DNA of 64,000 nucleotides from contig NIOB01000001.1 in NCBI GenBank assembly GCA_002189105.1, positions 1,426,001 through 1,490,000 of the forward strand. Reading direction: 5' to 3'. Positions 26,489 to 35,025 of the stretch are shown here, one piece after another. This DNA is from Saccharibacillus soli (lineage in GTDB: Bacteria; Bacillota; Bacilli; Paenibacillales; Paenibacillaceae). Each line of letters starts with the position of its first letter. Positions within the stretch are counted from its first letter, which is position 1. The position numbers and the translations under genes were made by a program. Under the pieces are notes generated by a model. The model was not told where the DNA came from. It searched no databases and saw nothing but the letters and a program-made list of their open reading frames with translations.

Positions 26489-27421
26489 TTAGAACAAGAA
26501 CTGGTTGGCCGCAAAATACCGTCTGGCTACCAGATCATTCAGCAGATCAATATACGAAGCGGCAATGGCGCTGGGACGGCGATCCTTATGGGCAATCCAG
26601 CCGATGGTGAACAACTCCCGCGTGTCCACCGGCACGGATCGCAGCACCGATCCATCCAGCTCTGCCGCCAGAATCCCCGTTCCGACGGTATATCCGTTTG
26701 TACTGGCAAGCAGACTGGACAGCGTCGCCCGGTCATTCACCTTGATGCCGCGAGCCGTCTCCGGCAGGGGCAGCATCTCTTCGGCAAAATGCAGCGAGCT
26801 GTTCTCCCCTTGGTCGAACGTAATATACGGATAGGATTTGAGTTCCTCTGCCGTGACGATCTCACGGCGTGCAAGCGGGTGCGAGATCCCCACAAAGGCA
26901 TGCGGCTGCGTATTAAAAAGCGGCGTGAACTTGAGGCTTCCGTCGCTGAACAGCTTGTTCATGACTCTGGAATTGCGATCGCACAGATAGAGGATACCCA
27001 GATCGCTGCGCAGCGTGCGCACATCTTCGATGATGTCGTAAGTCTGGGTCTCCCGCAGCGAAAAGTTATATTCTTCGCCCATATGACCTTCGAGCAGCGC
27101 GGCAAATGCCTCCGATGCAAACGCGTAGTGCTGCGTCGAAACGGCAAAGTGCATGGCACTGCGGCTTTTATTTTTGTAGCGGGACTCCAGCAATTCCGCC
27201 TGTTCCACGATCTGCCGGGCATGTGCCATAAATTCGACGCCGGCTGCTGAGAGTGTAATGCCCCGATTTGTCCGATCAAAGATCGTAATGCCCAGTTCCT
27301 GCTCCAGATCCTTAATTGCATTGGACAGACTCGGCTGCGAAATAAACAAACGTTTGGCTGCTTCGTTGATGGAGCCGCAGCCCGCCACCTCAATCGCATA
27401 CCTGAGCTGTTGTAACGTCAA
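26489..27421 (-). CDS. LysR-family transcriptional regulator
   Basis: A 310-residue LysR regulator: winged helix at residues 1-60 (LQQLRYAIEVAGCGSINEAA, then LFISQPSLSNAIKDLEQELG) and a type-2 periplasmic-binding-like effector domain (about 90-300). The start is a TTG at 27421 with GGGGGAAGG upstream; the product begins MTLQQLRY as typical. It lies directly before the MetE-like gene, unlike the usual divergent arrangement, so control of that gene through the shared transcript is likely. The effector is unknown. Confidence 0.9.
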   Translation of the reverse strand: MTLQQLRYAIEVAGCGSINEAAKRLFISQPSLSNAIKDLEQELGITIFDRTNRGITLSAAGVEFMAHARQIVEQAELLESRYKNKSRSAMHFAVSTQHYAFASEAFAALLEGHMGEEYNFSLRETQTYDIIEDVRTLRSDLGILYLCDRNSRVMNKLFSDGSLKFTPLFNTQPHAFVGISHPLARREIVTAEELKSYPYITFDQGENSSLHFAEEMLPLPETARGIKVNDRATLSSLLASTNGYTVGTGILAAELDGSVLRSVPVDTRELFTIGWIAHKDRRPSAIAASYIDLLNDLVARRYFAANQFLF

Positions 27422-27437
27422 TGTCCTTCCCCCACTT

Positions 27438-27908
27438 TCAGCTCACGCCGTATTTCTTGTCCCAGGAACCCTGCTGCTTGCGAATCAAGACGATCTGCCC
27501 GATATGGTAAGCGTTATGAATGGTCAGATGGGTCAGATCAGCCGTCCATTTGTCCAACCACTCCTCGTCCGCCTGCGTCACCTCGTCTACCCAGCGTGCC
27601 ATTATCTCGTCATAATTGCGCATTGCCTCAGCCCAAGAACCGTCTTCCCCGCTTTGAGGTTCAAATGTATCGTCGTTGCTGTCTACCTTGTTTGGTACAA
27701 CTTCAAGTTTAAGAAATCGGTTCAGATAACGACCATTATAAAAATTGAGATGTCGAACAATCTCGTGCACACTGTTCATTTCTTCGTTGCTTTTCCAATC
27801 TGCCTGCTTCTGGGTCAGCCCCTTAACTGCTGCGGCCATCGATGTAAACCAACCATTTTGATTGCGGCAGGTTCGCAGCTGTTCGACGAGAATATCACGA
27901 TTGTCCAT
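27438..27908 (-). CDS. DinB-family protein
   Basis: Start set at ATG 27908 behind GAGGAGGAACTT; 156 residues. A four-helix DinB/YfiT-type bundle with the metal-ligand histidine pattern: SVHEIVRHLNFYNGRYL (first His) and LTIHNAYHIGQIVLIR (last two His). Bacterial members are often damage-inducible or act as thiol-dependent transferases; the function of this one is not known. It ends 16 bases before the LysR start on the same strand. Confidence 0.88.
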   Translation of the reverse strand: MDNRDILVEQLRTCRNQNGWFTSMAAAVKGLTQKQADWKSNEEMNSVHEIVRHLNFYNGRYLNRFLKLEVVPNKVDSNDDTFEPQSGEDGSWAEAMRNYDEIMARWVDEVTQADEEWLDKWTADLTHLTIHNAYHIGQIVLIRKQQGSWDKKYGVS

Positions 27909-27960
27909 AAGTTCCTCCTCGGAAGTTCGATTGATCTTATCCCTCAAAAGCCTGCATCAT

Positions 27961-28269
27961 TCAGCGGCTTTCGACCAGTTCCAGATGATAATCACCCACT
28001 GCGCCTTTTTCATACAAATTGTCCAGAGATGTGGAATAATTATGGATCTTCGTGGGAAGATCCACGTTCAGGCTGGGAATCCGCAGTTGGAATTCGCCTT
28101 TGTACAGCAGTGTCGCCACCTCATGATACTCTTCATGTGTTACCTTAAAATCGAATGTGAACGCTCGACGGCTTCCAGCGCCTTCGACAACCGCAAATTC
28201 ACGCAGTCCTGTTGTCTGAAAGCGTCGGTCGTCAAGCCAGATGTCCGTATTATGGTCATGCGTATTCAT
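27961..28269 (-). CDS. DUF3219-like small protein
   Basis: Start set at ATG 28269 behind GGGGAGGCGAGG; 102 residues. The core EEYHEVATLLYKGEF and NYSTSLDNLYEKGAVGDYHLEL matches my recollection of the DUF3219 family (Bacillus YkvR-like), a small beta-rich protein of unknown role. It lies 52 bases upstream of the DinB gene on the same strand. Confidence 0.7.
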   Translation of the reverse strand: MNTHDHNTDIWLDDRRFQTTGLREFAVVEGAGSRRAFTFDFKVTHEEYHEVATLLYKGEFQLRIPSLNVDLPTKIHNYSTSLDNLYEKGAVGDYHLELVESR

Positions 28270-28400
28270 GGGCCTCGCCTCCCCAACAGCCGTTATGTAC
28301 CTCATGATTGAAAGCAATCTTACTATAATGGATTTGCGCCCAGGATTCCATAGCTTTAGACTGGAACTCAGAGATCGCTCGTGAAAAAGGAGATTGCCCT

Positions 28401-28976
28401 ATGCCCTTGATTTCGGAATCCGTTACCCGACATTCCACTGTCCTTCCAGAGCTGAAAATGTTGTATGAAGAAGCTTTTCCTGCAAATGAAAGAGCCCCGC
28501 TCTCCATCCTTCTCAGGAAGGCGCGGAAGCCCTATGTCGATTTCTGGGTCTACTATGAGCAGGACATGATGATTGGCTTTACCTATCTGGCACGCCGTGA
28601 TGATCTGGTGTTTCTCATGTATCTTGCCGTTGATCCCCGCTACCGTTCGCAAGGATATGGCAGCAGGCTGCTAGAGCAGGTACGCCTCGCTCACCCGGAA
28701 TGCCGAATCATGCTCAATATTGAAAATGTCGAACCCGACAAGCCGGGAGCCGAAGATCGAGCCAGAAGACGCCGCTTCTATCTTCGCAATGGTTACGAAG
28801 GCTCAGGAATGCTCATCCGGGAATTTGGCGTACTGTATGAAGCGCTTGTCTACGGAGGAGCGGTGAAGCCAGACGAATTCTTTCGATTATACGGCCGGTT
28901 TATGGGATTTCCGCTGTCGGTGCTGGCACGCCCGAAGATTTATCCTTCGACGCCACCCCACTCGACTGACGCATAA
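28401..28976 (+). CDS. GNAT-family N-acetyltransferase
   Basis: A 191-residue acetyltransferase with the acetyl-CoA loop AVDPRYRSQGYGSRLLEQV and the later RRRFYLRNGYEGSG motif. AAAAAGGAGATT precedes the ATG. The substrate is not apparent. Its last 77 bases overlap the end of the DMT transporter gene on the other strand; both reading frames look genuine. Confidence 0.88.
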   Translation: MPLISESVTRHSTVLPELKMLYEEAFPANERAPLSILLRKARKPYVDFWVYYEQDMMIGFTYLARRDDLVFLMYLAVDPRYRSQGYGSRLLEQVRLAHPECRIMLNIENVEPDKPGAEDRARRRRFYLRNGYEGSGMLIREFGVLYEALVYGGAVKPDEFFRLYGRFMGFPLSVLARPKIYPSTPPHSTDA

Positions 28977-29814
28977 GGAACAAGAACATGCCGGTCAGCA
29001 CCAACAGTCCGCCCACGATCTGGATGCCGGTCATATGCTCCCCAAGCAGCCATACCGCCAGTAGTGAAGCACCCACCGGTTCACCCAGGATGCTGACCGA
29101 GATGGTCGTGGCATTCACATAGTTCAGCAGCCAGTTGTTGATGATATGCGCCAGCGTAGGCACAATAGCCAGCAGCGCGAACACGCCCCATTCCCGCGCC
29201 GGGTAGGAGAACATCTCCTGAGCGGTTGCCAGATTGTAGATCGTGAGGAATACCGCCGCAGACAAGAAAACGCTAAAACTGTAGATCCAATGTGAAAGCT
29301 TCCGAACTACGCTCTGCCCGATAAACAGATAACCGACAACGGCAATCACACACAAGAACGACAGCAGATCGCCGCGAATGGCCTGGGCGCTTAATCCGAA
29401 GTCTCCCCAGCCGATCAAGGCTACGCCGAACATGGCGATGCTCATCATGAAGACAGCCCCCCGGGTCGTACGTTCTCGGAAAAAGAGAAATCCGCCCAGC
29501 AGAGAAACCAGCGGCTGAAGGGCAAGAATAATTGTTGAACTGGCAACCGTAGTCAACTTCAGCGACTCAAACCACAAGGCGAAGTGCATCGCCAGAAACA
29601 GTCCGGAGAAGACCAGCATTCGACCTTCCCGTCTGCCGATTTTACGAAATTCGGCACGTTTGCTCCAGATGATCGGCAGCATAAGTACACAGGCGAACCA
29701 CATACGGTACATGCTTAACACCGTCGATGGCGCATGGGACCATTTGACGAAGATCGCCGAGAACGATACGGCAATGATCGAGATCGTCAATGGAATAGCA
29801 ATAGATTTTTTCAT
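28900..29814 (-). CDS. DMT-superfamily (EamA) transporter
   Basis: A 304-residue membrane protein with about ten helices arranged as two EamA repeats (about 5-140 and 150-285). The start MKKSIAIPLTISIIAVSFSA and the second-repeat signature SILGEPVGASLLAVWLLGE fit the family, which exports small metabolites. The C-terminus ends in a hydrophilic tail of about 20 residues encoded opposite the GNAT gene's 3' end. The substrate is unknown. Confidence 0.9.
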   Translation of the reverse strand: MKKSIAIPLTISIIAVSFSAIFVKWSHAPSTVLSMYRMWFACVLMLPIIWSKRAEFRKIGRREGRMLVFSGLFLAMHFALWFESLKLTTVASSTIILALQPLVSLLGGFLFFRERTTRGAVFMMSIAMFGVALIGWGDFGLSAQAIRGDLLSFLCVIAVVGYLFIGQSVVRKLSHWIYSFSVFLSAAVFLTIYNLATAQEMFSYPAREWGVFALLAIVPTLAHIINNWLLNYVNATTISVSILGEPVGASLLAVWLLGEHMTGIQIVGGLLVLTGMFLFLMRQSSGVASKDKSSGVPAPTAEIP

Positions 29815-30050
29815 GATTCTCTCTGTCTCCCTGACTGGATATGCGATTTGTAAACCTTTCTATGCGATGTAATAATATCAGCATTTTGCTGAAAAAGGTG
29901 CATTTATATCTTTGAAAAATATCGAAATTTGTTCATACCTCCAAATTTGAATAGGTGACATAGAGTCAGGAAGCAGTACAAGGGTTAATCATTCCCAGAC
30001 TGAGCATCCCAGTGAATTCTTTCTGTCTAGTGTATGGAGGCGAGAACATA

Positions 30051-30743
30051 ATGGAAACAAACGAAGCCAAACGACGAATCAAAGAGGCAGTCCGCGACAT
30101 GTTTTCCGTTAATTTCAAGCAGCCACCCGGAATTATCAATGTGCTGTTGGATGAACGTGCATTAGTGATCCATTTGGAAGATTTTGTAGGGAGCGACATC
30201 CAGCAGTTGGTAGACACCAAGGACCCTGATGCCCTACGCTCTGTTCAGGAGCTGCTTACGGAACATCTGCTGCCCCGACTGAAGACGCAGATTGAACCGT
30301 GGCTGGGTGAGCCGATCTCTTTTTTCTATTATGATTGGGAGGATCACGATCTTTCGGGCGTGATCGTGGCTCTGCGCAGCCCCGCAGATCACACAACAAG
30401 CGACTATCCCGGCCGCATCCAACTTCATCGGCAGATGGACGTGCTGACCTGCGAAATCGAGAAAATACCTGATTATACGTATTCCTTCTGGCCTGCACCC
30501 AACACGCTCGTCCTGATCCGTGAGGGCATCTTGATTAAACTGGAGAAGGAATTTATCGAACAAGGCGCTGGAGACATCCTGCGAATCGTCAAGCGCAAGC
30601 TGGAGAAGCGGGAGATCGCTCAGAGCGCACACCTTGAAGAAATCCTGCAGCGCAAGCTAAAGGCCTTCTATCTGGATTGGTGGTTCGAGCAGGATAAAAG
30701 CGTTCTGGTCTGTATTTTTGAAGAGGCGGAAGCCCAGCCTTGA
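30051..30743 (+). CDS. DUF2294-like protein, two copies in tandem
   Basis: Start set at ATG 30051 behind GGAGGCG; 230 residues. Both halves fit DUF2294 (Na-translocating-decarboxylase-associated in name only): AKRRIKEAVRDMFSVNFKQPP with a later ISFFYYDWEDHDLSGVIVAL, then a second shorter copy with NTLVLIREGILIKLEKEF and KAFYLDWWFEQDKSVLVCIFE. Stand-alone single-copy members of about 120 residues are usual, so this is a fused or duplicated form. Soluble; function unknown. A strong terminator follows. Confidence 0.7.
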   Translation: METNEAKRRIKEAVRDMFSVNFKQPPGIINVLLDERALVIHLEDFVGSDIQQLVDTKDPDALRSVQELLTEHLLPRLKTQIEPWLGEPISFFYYDWEDHDLSGVIVALRSPADHTTSDYPGRIQLHRQMDVLTCEIEKIPDYTYSFWPAPNTLVLIREGILIKLEKEFIEQGAGDILRIVKRKLEKREIAQSAHLEEILQRKLKAFYLDWWFEQDKSVLVCIFEEAEAQP

Positions 30744-30774
30744 AGAATCGTCAGTTGAATCGAGACGCAAAAAA

Positions 30775-30803
30775 AGAGAACTTCCTTATTCAGGAAGTTC
30801 TCT
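30775..30803. terminator. Bidirectional terminator
   Basis: A perfect 12-base-pair stem (AGAGAACTTCCT / AGGAAGTTCTCT) with A7 on the left and T4 on the right, between the convergent DUF2294 and acyl-CoA synthetase genes. Confidence 0.92.
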
Positions 30804-30823
30804 TTTGACATGTAGATGAGAAA

Positions 30824-32413
30824 CTATTTCGCACTGCGTTTCTCCTGCTCACGCAGTTCAATCCGGCGGATCTTGCCTGAAGCCGTCTTGGGCAGATCGG
30901 TCACAAATTCGATCTTGCGCGGGTATTTGTAAGGAGCCGTCCATTCCTTTACATGGCTTTGAAGTTCCTTGACCAGCTCCGGTGTTCCTTCCGTTCCTTC
31001 ACGAAGCACGATAAACGCTTTGACCACGCTGCCGCGAATCTCATCCGGGCTGGCAACCGCTGCACATTCTTTTACTGCCGGGTGCTTCATCAGCGCTTCC
31101 TCAACCTCGAATGGCCCAATTGTATAACCGGAGCTGATGATGATGTCATCCCCGCGTCCTTCAAACCAGAAGTAGCCCTCTTCATCCAGGCTTGCCCGGT
31201 CACCGGTAATGAAATATTCGCCGCGCATCGATTGTCCCTTGCGTTCCGGGTCTTTGAAATACTCGCGGAACAGTGCAGGCAGTTCGCTGTGCACGGCAAT
31301 GTTGCCAACTTCGCCCGGAGCTACCGGATGACCTTCATCGTCTACCACCAGCGCCAGTCCCTCTGCCATAGCTTTGCCCATCGCGCCCAGGCGAATCTCG
31401 GAACCCAGCAGATTGCCGATCAGCAGCGTGCTCTCCGTCTGCCCGTAGCCGTCTCGAATGGTCAGCTGATGATGCTTGCGGAACTCGTTGATAACTTCCT
31501 GATTCAGCGGTTCCCCCGCCGATACGGCGCTGCGCAGCTGGCTCAGATCATATTCGCCCAGTCCATGCGACTTGGCCATCAGGCGGTATTCGGTTGGGGT
31601 ACAGCACAACACGCCGATCTTATAGTCCTGAAGCAGATGCAGATACCGCTTGGGCTCAAAGGAACCGCTGTAGACGAATCCGGTCGCGCCGCTTCCGAGT
31701 ACAGACAGGAACGGACTCCAGATCCACTTCTGCCAGCCGGGAGCTGCTGTAGCCCAGACCGTATCGTTCTCCTGGATGCCCAGCCATGACGAGGTGATAC
31801 GCAGGTGCGCATATCCCCAACCGTGGGTGTGTACAACCCCTTTGGGATTGCCCGTTGTACCGGAAGTATAGGCCAGAATAGCCGTGTCGTCCCGGGAGGT
31901 GTCCACGGTCTCGAAGATGTCCGATTGGTCTTGCATCAGCGTGTTGAGGTTGACCCAACCGTCCGCTGCCGAGAAGTCGCCCGCTTCCTTCGCTACGATG
32001 CGATGCTGAAGCGCAGGCAGTTCGTCTTCGATTCGATCCACTTCCGCCGTGACGGAAGGCCAGGAGATGACCGCCCGAGCTTCAGAGTGACGCAGCCGAT
32101 AGGAGAGATCCTTGGCACGAAGCATTTCCGAGGACGGAATGATGACCAATCCGAGCTTCAGGCAGGCCAGGTAGATCACGTAGGCGATAATGCGGCGCGG
32201 CACGGTCACCAGCACGGCATCGCCTTTTTCCAGACCGAGACCTGCCAGTCCGCCGGCCAGACGGTTCCCCTGCTTCCACAGCTCCCCATAGGTGATCTCT
32301 GCCCGTTCGTCGGCTTCACCGAGCCATTTCAGCGCAAGCTTATCCGCAGCATGGCGCTCCATTTCTTCCGTCATGTTATAGCGTTCGGGAGCTACCCATT
32401 CGCTGTATTTCAT
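30824..32413 (-). CDS. Acyl-CoA synthetase, MbcS/acetyl-CoA synthetase-like
   Basis: A 529-residue AMP-forming ligase. It shows the ATP loop YTSGTTGNPKGVVHTHG, the DGYGQTE motif, the FEGRGDDIIISSGYTIGP hinge and the catalytic lysine in PKTASGKIRRIEL. Overall order and length match the Bacillales MbcS-like synthetases, which activate acetate, propionate or branched short acids. AAAAGGAGAAGG precedes the ATG. It is transcribed alone from a good promoter at 32528-32499. Exact chain-length preference cannot be read from sequence. Confidence 0.88.
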   Translation of the reverse strand: MKYSEWVAPERYNMTEEMERHAADKLALKWLGEADERAEITYGELWKQGNRLAGGLAGLGLEKGDAVLVTVPRRIIAYVIYLACLKLGLVIIPSSEMLRAKDLSYRLRHSEARAVISWPSVTAEVDRIEDELPALQHRIVAKEAGDFSAADGWVNLNTLMQDQSDIFETVDTSRDDTAILAYTSGTTGNPKGVVHTHGWGYAHLRITSSWLGIQENDTVWATAAPGWQKWIWSPFLSVLGSGATGFVYSGSFEPKRYLHLLQDYKIGVLCCTPTEYRLMAKSHGLGEYDLSQLRSAVSAGEPLNQEVINEFRKHHQLTIRDGYGQTESTLLIGNLLGSEIRLGAMGKAMAEGLALVVDDEGHPVAPGEVGNIAVHSELPALFREYFKDPERKGQSMRGEYFITGDRASLDEEGYFWFEGRGDDIIISSGYTIGPFEVEEALMKHPAVKECAAVASPDEIRGSVVKAFIVLREGTEGTPELVKELQSHVKEWTAPYKYPRKIEFVTDLPKTASGKIRRIELREQEKRSAK

Positions 32414-32498
32414 CCGATCCTTCTCCTTTTATAAAAAACGTAGTCGTGAAACGAACACTGATAGGCGGCCGAGCCGCTCTTAGGAGTGAATGGCTCTT

Positions 32499-32528
32499 AT
32501 TATAGCACGTATTAGGACCAGGTGTTAA
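32499..32528 (-). promoter_or_regulatory. Promoter of the acyl-CoA synthetase gene
   Basis: TTAACA (32528-32523), 18 bases, then a perfect TATAAT (32504-32499), 86 bases before the start codon. A cre-like TAAAAACGTTTGCA (32574-32587; 12 of 14 matches) lies 46 bases further upstream. Confidence 0.7.
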
Positions 32529-32678
32529 CCCGCGCTTCTTAATCTTTCTGCCTTCAAACTAGAAAATTTAAAATAAAAACGTTTGCAATTCTGCTCCACT
32601 TAGTGATTTTATTCACAACATTATATTTCAAATCTGTTTTAATAGAGATGTAAACCAATTCCAATGGAGGCGAGCATC

Positions 32679-32963
32679 ATGAGTTTTGACGGCGCAGTAA
32701 TTGAACGGCAGGACGGGACGTTTGCGGTAGTGGCAGTGAAGCTGCATGTACTGGGTTACAGCGGTACTTGCGAAGAGATGGCAGCCAAATATGCACCTTT
32801 TTTCCCTGAGATGCCGATTGTACTGATGTCCCAGGATGCCAATGGCGTACCCAAATACTGTGGCAATTCCGATTGCGTAGCCTATCTCACTGAACTGGGC
32901 GCATCCGCCATTCCCTGGCAGACGTATACTTCTGTTCCTCAAGAGGAACTTGCACTCCGGTAA
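32679..32963 (+). CDS. Small conserved-looking protein of unknown function
   Basis: Start set at ATG 32679 behind GGAGGCG; the ATG at 32664 is part of that ribosome site region. The 94-residue product begins MSFDGAVIERQDGTFAVVAV and has two cysteines close together near the end (KYCGNSDCVAYL), besides one at SGTCEEM. The layout is compact alpha/beta and soluble. I do not recognise the family. Its own terminator overlaps the stop codon, so it is a monocistronic gene, which supports its being real. Confidence 0.7.
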   Translation: MSFDGAVIERQDGTFAVVAVKLHVLGYSGTCEEMAAKYAPFFPEMPIVLMSQDANGVPKYCGNSDCVAYLTELGASAIPWQTYTSVPQEELALR

Positions 32964-32984
32964 TCACCGGGGTGCTTTTTTTTT
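32952..32984 (+). terminator. Terminator overlapping the end of the small gene
   Basis: GCACTCCGG (32952-32960) pairs with CCGGGGTGC (32967-32975), followed by nine T residues. The TAA stop (32961-32963) lies in the loop, so a translating ribosome would cover the stem. Confidence 0.92.
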
Positions 32985-33013
32985 GCCTTTGTCCTCAAGC
33001 TTAACCTTCACCG

Positions 33014-33046
33014 AAAAAACCGAATCCGCCCACACGGCAGATTCGG
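33014..33046 (-). terminator. Terminator of the FAD reductase gene
   Basis: On the minus strand CCGAATC pairs with GATTCGG with inner GCC/GGC pairs, followed by TTTTTT (33019-33014). It lies 70 bases past the reductase stop. Confidence 0.85.
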
Positions 33047-33116
33047 CTTCCCCAGCTTGTACATGACTCCAGCAGTAGTTGACAGGATTAGAATGGAATT
33101 AGAATGAGATCGGACG

Positions 33117-34490
33117 CTATTCCTCCAGCAAATACTGCAAGTCGCTGGCATCCGTTGGATACGCAAACAGCGTATCCGAGAGCTGCGAAGCCTTCAGGCC
33201 ATGCCGCATCGCAATGGCGAAATAGTTAATGAGATGCTCAGCTTCTCCGTTTAATATATGGGCGCCCAGGATGGAACCGTCGGCCTTGTCGAGGAGGACT
33301 TTGGCCATACTGGGCTTCTCGCCTTTGCGTTTGTACGTGTACCAACCTGACATATCCAAGAGGTTCACCTTGAAGTCTCGCCCGCTCTCTTTGGCCTGAG
33401 CTTCAGTCATGCCCACGGAGGCCAGCATCGGATACGTAAATACGATAGACGGCGTAGCTGTATAATTCGGCTTTACCTGTTCGTTCCCCAGTAAATTGGC
33501 GGCTACGGCACGCGCTTCGAGACCGGCAATTGGGGTCAACGACAAGCCGGGAGAACCGGAGACGTCTCCGGCTGCATATACATCCGGGTTACTCACACTC
33601 TGCAAGTCATCATTAACGGTGATCCCCTTCTTGTCCGCGTCTACGCTGCCTTTTTCCAGATCCAGCTCGTCCACATTGGGAACGCGGCCTGCACCATGCA
33701 CGACCAGTCCACATGCCAGGCGGAAAGGCTGGCCGTTCTCCGTTCCTTCCAGCACATAACCTTCGCCCGACTCTGAGCGCGAGATCTTCCGGGTCTCGGT
33801 CTGAAGATGGAAGACGATCCCCAATTCCTGCATCTGCTTCACCAGCGCATCAACCAGTTCCGGCTCGAAGTTCTTGAGCGGCCGATCCGTATTGTGAATC
33901 AGATGGACCTCTGCGCCCGCTTCCGCTGCAATATGCGCAAATTCAAAAGAGATATACCCGCCGCCCACAAAGGCAATGCTCCCCGGAAGCTCTTGCAGAT
34001 CCAGGAACCCATCGCTGTTGCCCAACAGCTCCTCGCCTTCGATGTCCAGCTTTGCAGGCTTGGCGCCGGTGGCGATCAGAATTTTGCCCCCGGTCAGCTG
34101 TTGGTCTCCCACCTTAATCTCATTTTTCCCTGTAAAGGAAGCCGAACCGTGAAAATAACGGATGCCCGCCTGCTCAAATTTCTTTTCGGTAGACTCGGGA
34201 ATATCCTCCACAAAAGTCGTCTTAAACGCCATCAGATCCGACCAGACGATCTTGTTTTCGTTGGCGAGGCCTTTGCCGGTCAGATTGCGGCTGCGTGCGA
34301 TCAGTTCGGCCGCTCCCGCCAGCACGCGCTTGGGATCGCAGCCGCGCTGCGAGCAGGTGCCGCCGAATGGACGCGGATCGATAATCGCCACACTCCAGCC
34401 TTTTTCCCGGCAGGCGGTGGCCACACTCTGACCCGCGCTGCCGGTGCCAAGCACGATCAGATCAAATGAAGTTTCGGAAGTAGGAGTCAT
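33117..34490 (-). CDS. FAD-dependent disulfide reductase-like protein lacking the catalytic His
   Basis: A 457-residue member of the glutathione/mercuric reductase family: FAD site (VLGTGSAGQSVATA), redox disulfide Cys46-Cys51 in GGTCSQRGCDPK, NAD(P) site (IAFVGGGYISFEFA), second FAD motif (DVYAAGDVSG) and a C-terminal dimer domain. In active family members the dimer domain carries a His-Pro-Thr base; here the matching stretch is LFAYPTDASD, with Tyr444 in place of His. The protein may therefore use a different proton donor or a non-disulfide substrate. It is monocistronic. Start has AGAGGGAT upstream. Confidence 0.85.
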   Translation of the reverse strand: MTPTSETSFDLIVLGTGSAGQSVATACREKGWSVAIIDPRPFGGTCSQRGCDPKRVLAGAAELIARSRNLTGKGLANENKIVWSDLMAFKTTFVEDIPESTEKKFEQAGIRYFHGSASFTGKNEIKVGDQQLTGGKILIATGAKPAKLDIEGEELLGNSDGFLDLQELPGSIAFVGGGYISFEFAHIAAEAGAEVHLIHNTDRPLKNFEPELVDALVKQMQELGIVFHLQTETRKISRSESGEGYVLEGTENGQPFRLACGLVVHGAGRVPNVDELDLEKGSVDADKKGITVNDDLQSVSNPDVYAAGDVSGSPGLSLTPIAGLEARAVAANLLGNEQVKPNYTATPSIVFTYPMLASVGMTEAQAKESGRDFKVNLLDMSGWYTYKRKGEKPSMAKVLLDKADGSILGAHILNGEAEHLINYFAIAMRHGLKASQLSDTLFAYPTDASDLQYLLEE

Positions 34491-34617
34491 GTTCGGGTAT
34501 CCCTCTTTCTGCGTATGATGCTAACCATTACCCGAATAACCAGCTTACGCCGCCTTATTTTGACCAACTGCCTGCATCTTCCTCGCTCCTCTCCACTTTA
34601 CGCCCAGACCTAAAGAA

Positions 34618-34656
34618 GCCCCTGCCGACAACGAATCCATCGCTGTCAGCAGAGGC
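34618..34656 (-). terminator. Probable terminator of the hfq-like gene
   Basis: GCCCCTGCCGACAACG and CGCTGTCAGCAGAGGC pair with four mismatches or wobbles; on the minus strand CTTCTTT follows. It lies 28 bases past the hfq-like stop. Confidence 0.65.
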
Positions 34657-34683
34657 CACTTGGCTAATCTGCGCCAATCTTTC

Positions 34684-34917
34684 CTATTTCGCCGAGTCGG
34701 CGACAACGGTTGAGACGGCATGTTTGTAGATCAGACTTTGCTTGCCGGCTGATGTGCGCACGACAATCACAAAGCGGTCAAATGCTTCGATCTTGCCCTG
34801 AATCCGCGCACCATTGACCGTAATCACTGTACAATCGCGTCCTTGTTCACGGAGCTGCTGGAGCTGGCCGTCCTGCTGGAAGCCCATCTGCGGCTCTCCC
34901 ATTGGTCCATTAGGCAT
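34684..34917 (-). CDS. Hfq-like RNA chaperone
   Basis: Start set at ATG 34917, 7 bases after GAGGG, giving 77 residues, the usual Hfq length; in-frame codons further upstream (to 35010) have weaker sites. The Sm fold motifs are recognisable: TVITVNGARIQGKIEAFDRF (Sm1) and KQSLIYKHAVSTV (Sm2, canonical YKHAIST). The N-terminal helix and RNA-facing loop differ from standard Hfq: the usual Q-D/N-x-F-L-N stretch is GQLQQLREQG here, and VLLE is replaced by VVRTSA. It is single, not next to miaA where Bacillales hfq sits, so it is probably a second, divergent copy. Confidence 0.75.
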   Translation of the reverse strand: MPNGPMGEPQMGFQQDGQLQQLREQGRDCTVITVNGARIQGKIEAFDRFVIVVRTSAGKQSLIYKHAVSTVVADSAK

Positions 34918-35025
34918 CGTTATCCCTCTCTCTCTATCATTGGGATCGAGTTCGCCCGGTTGTGCCGAAGCGCTCCTGTCCATTATAACACTCTGATAAG
35001 CCATCCCCAAAAAGCCATAGGCCCA

